Under the pieces are notes generated by a model, which saw only the letters and a program-made list of their open reading frames with translations, had not been told where the DNA came from and did no database searches. Shown one piece after another: positions 60,527 through 64,000 of a stretch of 64,000 nt of DNA (the stretch's first letter is position 1; each line of letters starts with the position of its first letter). The stretch is taken from contig NZ_CP123897.1 in the NCBI RefSeq assembly GCF_029910655.1, forward strand, positions 1,550,001-1,614,000. Reading direction: 5' to 3'. This DNA comes from Methylomonas sp. UP202. Its GTDB lineage: Bacteria; Pseudomonadota; Gammaproteobacteria; Methylococcales; Methylomonadaceae. Position numbers and translations under genes: made by a program.

Positions 60527-61558
60527 ATGCAGATGCTCGGGGCGATTCCTATCGGCATTTGGGCACCGTTGCTGGGCTTGGGCTTGGCGGTATGCGCCGG
60601 GGTGTGGCTCGGCGAGCGGAAGGCGTTTGCCTGGCGCGGCAAAGTCGCGGCCTGGCGCTGGGTCCGGCTGGCGACCGTGCCGATCTTGGCGGCGACCGCC
60701 GCGGTCGCCTGGCTGCCGGCGCAAGCGGTCGGCGGCCCGGAAGCCTTGGCGGTGTTTTACTTGTGTTTGTTGTTCGTCTGCCCGGTCGGGTATTTTGGCT
60801 TGCATGTCTGGGTGGGGAGATGGGTTCGGCCGGCGCTGAGCGGCGGCGAAGCGTTGGGCATCGCCGCCACCGGTTTACTGCCGATCTTGGTGCCGTTCGC
60901 CGCCGCGCAACTGTTGCAACCCTGGTATTTCGAAGCGCGCGCGGCTATCGCCGAGGCCGGCCGGTTGCGCGCGCCGGTGCGGCCCAAGCCGCATCGCATC
61001 GTCGAGGCGCGCCGGTTTTTACTGCCGGAAGTCGGCGAGGTGTGGGCCGAACATTGGCTGGCGCCGGGTGGGGTTCGGGTCGAACGTATCGAGTCGCGGC
61101 ACGGCGGCGAGTTTTCGCGAGCCGACGACAGCAGCGGCGGCGGCTTGTGCCGGGCGGGCGATGACATCTATCTGTTTTGGTCCGCCGCCGCGCCGACGCC
61201 GCATTGGCGAATGTTTTGGCGCGACGAGAGCGGCGAGTTGTTGCAATCGGAATGGACTTCGCAGCCGGCCGCCGGGCCGGCCGAGCATTTTGAGTTGCGT
61301 TGGTCGGACGCCGGCTTGCGTTTGCCGGCGCGGATTCCGTTGGGCATGGTTGCTTTGGCGCGTGTCCCGGACGGCGGGGCGGAGTCTTTCGACGGTTTGT
61401 TGGGACTCGGGGCGGTTTACGATCCTCTCGACAATTGTCTGCCGCTGGATTTGCGCTGGCCGGCCAAGCCGGGTTGGTCGGCGCCGCCAGCGTTGCGGAT
61501 CGCGCAGTGGCGCATCGACTTGCAAGCGATGCGTTTCGCGACCTTCCGCCGACCCTAG
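60527..61558 (+). CDS. Predicted membrane protein with periplasmic or cytoplasmic beta-rich domain, unknown
   Basis: A 343-residue protein with four hydrophobic segments in the first 135 residues (IWAPLLGLGLAVCAGVWLG; LATVPILAATAAVAWLPA; ALAVFYLCLLFVCPVGYFG; GIAATGLLPILVPFAAA). A soluble domain of about 200 residues follows, with many Trp, Arg and Glu (EARRFLLPEVGEVWAEHWLA; HFELRWSDAGLRLPARIP). I do not recognise a family. GC content is high and codon use matches the flanking genes, so it is likely native. ATG at 60527 lies 122 bases after the lysozyme-like gene, on the same strand. Confidence 0.7.
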   Translation: MQMLGAIPIGIWAPLLGLGLAVCAGVWLGERKAFAWRGKVAAWRWVRLATVPILAATAAVAWLPAQAVGGPEALAVFYLCLLFVCPVGYFGLHVWVGRWVRPALSGGEALGIAATGLLPILVPFAAAQLLQPWYFEARAAIAEAGRLRAPVRPKPHRIVEARRFLLPEVGEVWAEHWLAPGGVRVERIESRHGGEFSRADDSSGGGLCRAGDDIYLFWSAAAPTPHWRMFWRDESGELLQSEWTSQPAAGPAEHFELRWSDAGLRLPARIPLGMVALARVPDGGAESFDGLLGLGAVYDPLDNCLPLDLRWPAKPGWSAPPALRIAQWRIDLQAMRFATFRRP

Positions 61559-61610
61559 CCCAAATCCCGGACAACCCCAACACCACCCCGGCCGGCCATG
61601 GCTGCGGTGG

Positions 61611-62600
61611 TTAGCGTTGCGGGATACCCTGACAAGCGTAAGGCGCTTGTCCGGCGCAGATGCCCCAATAGCTGCCGAACAACCCTTCATTGCCGGGCTT
61701 CCAGTTTTCGGCGAAGGCTTCGAAGACCACGCCGGACCAGCCTTTTTCGGCCAGTTTCGCCAAGGTTGACTTCACCACCAGGGCCTGGTTGGCGGGGCTG
61801 GCCACGCCGCAGTGCTGGCCGGTGTGGCCGTTGACCTCGGTGCCGTTTTCCGGGCCGCTGGGCCAGCCGAATTCGGTGACGACCACCGGTTTGTCGGGAT
61901 AGGTCTTACGCAATTGGCTCAGGCGGGCGATATGAAAGTCGGCGGCTTGTTCGGCGCTGGTGCAAGGATACAGGCCGGAAAACTTGTTCTCCCACCACGG
62001 AAAGATATTCGCGCCTATCCAATCGACCTTGGCAGCGAACTCGGTGGGCTGGCAGTCGGCCGCGCGGTCGCACCATTCCCACCAGGTATCGATCGTCGTC
62101 AACGGCTGGCGGACCCCGGCCTCGCGGAAGGCGTCCAGGCAACGCAGGATCTCGCTGTCCAGGGCCTTGGCGTGGCGGGTGCGCACTTCCGAGCCGCAAG
62201 CCAACTTGACGATGGTGTCCGAATAGGTTCGGGCGGCGGCGATGCCCTCCGAAATCGACTGAGAGTTCATCGCAATATCCCGGTCCAGCCAGATAATGGC
62301 AATCACCTTGAGTCCGCGAGCGCGGGCGGCGGCGAAGGTGTGCTCCAAGCCGTTGGTGACGCCGTAGGTCATGATGCAGCGAAACGGCGTTTGCGCGATC
62401 AGCCGGTCCAGCAAATTGTCTATCAATTCCGGGCTGGGATGGGCGCCCCAGTCCGGGTTCAATTGGCCGACGTAGGGACTGAAGGCCGCGCAGTGCATCG
62501 TGTCCGCGCTAACGGCCGAAGCCGGCGCAGCACTATCGGCGGCGCGGCCGACGCCGCCGGACAGGCTTAGAATCAGGATCAACCACATCCAACGTGACAT
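61611..62600 (-). CDS. Secreted glycoside hydrolase family 17-like beta-glucanase
   Basis: A 329-residue enzyme with a signal peptide (WMWLILILSLSGGVGRA). The TIM-barrel pattern begins AFSPYVGQLNPDWGAHPSPE, followed by CIMTYGVTNGLEHTFAAAR and VIAIIWLDRD. The probable acid/base glutamate is in LACGSEVRTRH and the nucleophile in PVVVTEFGWPSG, the two GH17 signature sites. Several cysteines suggest disulfides. It probably hydrolyses beta-1,3-linked glucans, either external or belonging to the cell's own polysaccharides. AGGAG precedes the ATG at 62600. It stands alone between the membrane-protein gene and the repeat block. Confidence 0.87.
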   Translation of the reverse strand: MSRWMWLILILSLSGGVGRAADSAAPASAVSADTMHCAAFSPYVGQLNPDWGAHPSPELIDNLLDRLIAQTPFRCIMTYGVTNGLEHTFAAARARGLKVIAIIWLDRDIAMNSQSISEGIAAARTYSDTIVKLACGSEVRTRHAKALDSEILRCLDAFREAGVRQPLTTIDTWWEWCDRAADCQPTEFAAKVDWIGANIFPWWENKFSGLYPCTSAEQAADFHIARLSQLRKTYPDKPVVVTEFGWPSGPENGTEVNGHTGQHCGVASPANQALVVKSTLAKLAEKGWSGVVFEAFAENWKPGNEGLFGSYWGICAGQAPYACQGIPQR

Positions 62601-62856
62601 GAGAACTCCTCGGCTGCAAGGTCAGCCGCTGTTTAAAGAGGGATTGCCGTTAGCTTGAGCGCCCGAACGGCTGCCTGGGATGCGGGAGGTTCGCGTGCAT
62701 CCGGAGTGCAGGTTAAAGCCTATCAGCGCGCCGCTTAACGCCGAATTAACGCAGTTTTCGGCGGTCGCTCCGCCGGCGGCGTTGTAACTATTCAGAGGGC
62801 GTTTGGGGGAGGGGTTACCTGTGGCGTTAAGTTAAACCTAAAAAGGGCAGTTGGTA

Positions 62857-63006
62857 TGTATTGCGGGCCGTTCGTGCTGAGTCCTTCGGCTGCGTTCAGG
62901 AGAGCCCTGTCGAAGCATGATGACGGCTCGCAATACACTCGCCAAATGGATGAATGAAAAATCCCGCGCGCCCTTCGACAAACTCAGGACGAACGGGATT
63001 TTTCAT
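62857..63006. repeat. Nested inverted repeats (CGTTCGTNCTGAG type)
   Basis: Three nested or adjacent dyads: TGTATTGCG/CGCAATACA (62857-62937), CGTTCGTGCTGAG/CTCAGGACGAACG (62869-62995, one mismatch) and a perfect 13-bp stem, ATGAAAAATCCCG/CGGGATTTTTCAT (62954-63006). The TTCGTCCTGAG/CCCTTCGACAAACTC words are typical of abundant dispersed hairpin elements in many proteobacterial genomes. Confidence 0.7.
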
Positions 63007-63047
63007 CGCCAAACTGCTCTTTTTAAGTTAAACGGTTACAGTCAATG

Positions 63048-63155
63048 TAAGCCGCTGGTTGAGCGGAACAGAAATAAGGCGTTGGCTGAGCGGAGTCGAA
63101 ATAAGGCGGTGGCCGGGCGGAGCCGACGTAAGGCGGTGGCTGAGCGGAGCCGAAG
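63048..63155. repeat. Four tandem 27-bp repeats (dispersed element, copy B)
   Basis: Units start at 63048, 63075, 63102 and 63129 and have the form TAAGGCGGTGGCTGAGCGGA plus GCCGAAR. The surrounding sequence (ACGGTTACAGTC before, ACATTGAGGTGTTCATCCCCC and GAGAGGGCGTTTTTACTTCG after) matches copy A at 31124-31241, which has a single unit. The array therefore expanded within an otherwise conserved element. Confidence 0.85.
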
Positions 63156-63277
63156 CCGGCGATTTCGCTTCGACGCCGCTCAGCGAACGGCATAGCCGAC
63201 ATTGAGGTGTTCATCCCCCGCTCTGTTGGGAGAGGGCGTTTTTACTTCGCGCTGAATAGTGACGCGGCGTTTTCGGC

Positions 63278-64000
63278 CTAAAACGCCACTTGCAGTTTCG
63301 CCAGCAGCGGCTTGAGTTCCGGATTGGCGGCGTTCGGCGCTGGATAAATCGCCGAGACGGTCCGACGAATGTCCGGGTCGGACAAATAGCGCCATTTCAA
63401 GCGCTCCGCTTGCTTGGGTACGTTGAATTCCGGCAGCAGCGCCACGCCGATGCCGGCGCTAGCCATCGCCAGAATCCAGTCTTCGCTGTTGCTGCGATAA
63501 GCGGCGTAGAGATCGATTTGCCGGCCCAGGCACACGCCGCGCAAGGTTTCGCGCAACTCGCAATTCAGCCGGTCCAGATAGGGTTCGGCTTGTATCGCCG
63601 CCAGATCGATGGCCGGCAATTGATTGAAACGGTGCTGGTCGTTAAACACGACGACGTAACGCTCCTGGTACAAGCTCAAGGTCTGTAACGGCGCGGGCGG
63701 CGGCAGGGTAGGGGCGCTGATGACCAGGTCCAGGGTCTGTTCGTCCAGTTGCCGCAGTAACTGGGCCTCGCCGTCCACGACCAATTCCAGTTCCAAATGC
63801 GGGTGTTCTCGCTGGAAATCGGCAAAGAACGGACTCAAATGCCGGGCGGCGATGGTCGTCATCACGCCGAGCCGCAGCGGCACGGTATTCAAGCGGCTGA
63901 AACGGATGGCCTCGGCTTTGACGGCTTGGGCCTCGCGGAAAATCTGACGCAAGGTCGGTTCCACCAAGCGGCCCAACGAGGTCAGCCGGCAACCGCTACG
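63278..64000 (-). CDS. LysR-type transcriptional regulator, C-terminal part
   Basis: Runs off the right edge, so the N-terminal helix-turn-helix is not visible. The visible portion begins RSGCRLTSLGRLVEP (end of the linker helix) and continues with the substrate-binding domain: PLRLGVMTTIAARHLSPFF, QLDEQTLDLVISAP, YVVVFNDQHRF, then WILAMASAGIGVALLPEF. This is the classic LysR effector-domain layout with the final GxGVALLPE-type signature. The regulated genes are unknown; they may lie beyond the window. The first part of the effector domain (RLNTVPLRLGV) places the missing DNA-binding region just outside. Confidence 0.9.
   Translation of the reverse strand, partial: RSGCRLTSLGRLVEPTLRQIFREAQAVKAEAIRFSRLNTVPLRLGVMTTIAARHLSPFFADFQREHPHLELELVVDGEAQLLRQLDEQTLDLVISAPTLPPPAPLQTLSLYQERYVVVFNDQHRFNQLPAIDLAAIQAEPYLDRLNCELRETLRGVCLGRQIDLYAAYRSNSEDWILAMASAGIGVALLPEFNVPKQAERLKWRYLSDPDIRRTVSAIYPAPNAANPELKPLLAKLQVAF

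Larger units (their letters stand above)
62601..63277. other. Repeat-rich intergenic block
   Basis: The 677 bases between the glucanase and LysR genes contain no credible gene. From about 62850 onward they are mostly repeats: nested inverted repeats at 62857-63006, then the 27-bp tandem array and the rest of the dispersed element (63024-63270). A frame crossing the repeats encodes repetitive AERSRNK-like residues and is considered spurious. Confidence 0.6.

Noticed and set aside
63048..63155. CRISPR array
   Set aside because: The 27-bp units are directly adjacent without spacers and no cas gene is in the window.
62917..63195. 92-residue frame encoding repeated AERSRNK-like residues
   Set aside because: It arises from the 27-bp tandem repeats, whose length is a multiple of three; no start signal or homologous domain.

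Overview
The window reads as chromosomal DNA of a gammaproteobacterium, most likely a methanotroph or methylotroph of the Methylomonas/Methylobacter type. This is inferred from family content, not proven: a two-partner-secreted giant adhesin with a DUF3739-like end, an XrtA/PEP-CTERM-type exopolysaccharide gene set with PrsT, a VPLPA/PEP-CTERM sorting tail, and a CbbA-like class II aldolase. No rRNA, tRNA or CRISPR array was recognised, and no methane-oxidation gene is present to prove the lineage.

Layout. (1) 1-17.6 kb, all on +: the end of a TpsB outer-membrane transporter, its giant TpsA adhesin (3729 aa), a DUF2341-LamG-ExbB fusion, ExbD, a TonB-like protein, a putative porin and a periplasmic coiled-coil protein. 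This looks like one surface-assembly module with its own proton-motive energy transducer. (2) 17.9-25 kb: the TPR lipoprotein PrsT (+), a bidirectional terminator, then a minus-strand exopolysaccharide operon: Wza-like exporter, beta-barrel protein, Wzz/GumC co-polymerase and a CpsD-like ATPase whose P-loop lysine is replaced. (3) 25.2-31.1 kb: housekeeping genes: HopJ-like protein, an FAD oxidoreductase overlapping an MnmM-like methyltransferase (possible split MnmC), ppnP, a NYN protein, divergent bamE and fur, and lolC/E-lolD. (4) 31.2-33.5 kb: a dockerin-bearing secreted protein followed by a cohesin-like protein with a membrane sorting tail. (5) 33.9-42.9 kb: GspE/PilB-like ATPase, HDOD protein, gpmI, class II aldolase, a phytanoyl-CoA dioxygenase-like protein, a GST and two small proteins. 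(6) 43.1-57.8 kb: a TonB-dependent transducer-type receptor and two ECF sigma/FecR pairs, all on minus, interrupted by a plus-strand RHS polymorphic-toxin island. The island holds one complete secreted RHS protein with an adjacent putative immunity gene, two orphan RHS-tip/toxin/immunity cassettes, two decayed tips, an IS630-like remnant and several repeated intergenic elements. (7) 58.5-64 kb: a membrane protein overlapping a lysozyme-like protein, another membrane protein, a GH17-type glucanase, a repeat-rich intergenic block and the C-terminal part of a LysR regulator.

Most of the window encodes envelope and surface functions: adhesin secretion, exopolysaccharide, cohesin/dockerin attachment, contact-dependent toxins, lipoprotein release and iron uptake. 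Points most worth follow-up are the TonB-coupled two-partner secretion module, the RHS cassette array with three different putative toxin/immunity pairs, the cohesin/dockerin pair and the MnmC(o)-like/MnmM overlap. Family assignments come from reading motifs in the translated sequence; no database search was run.
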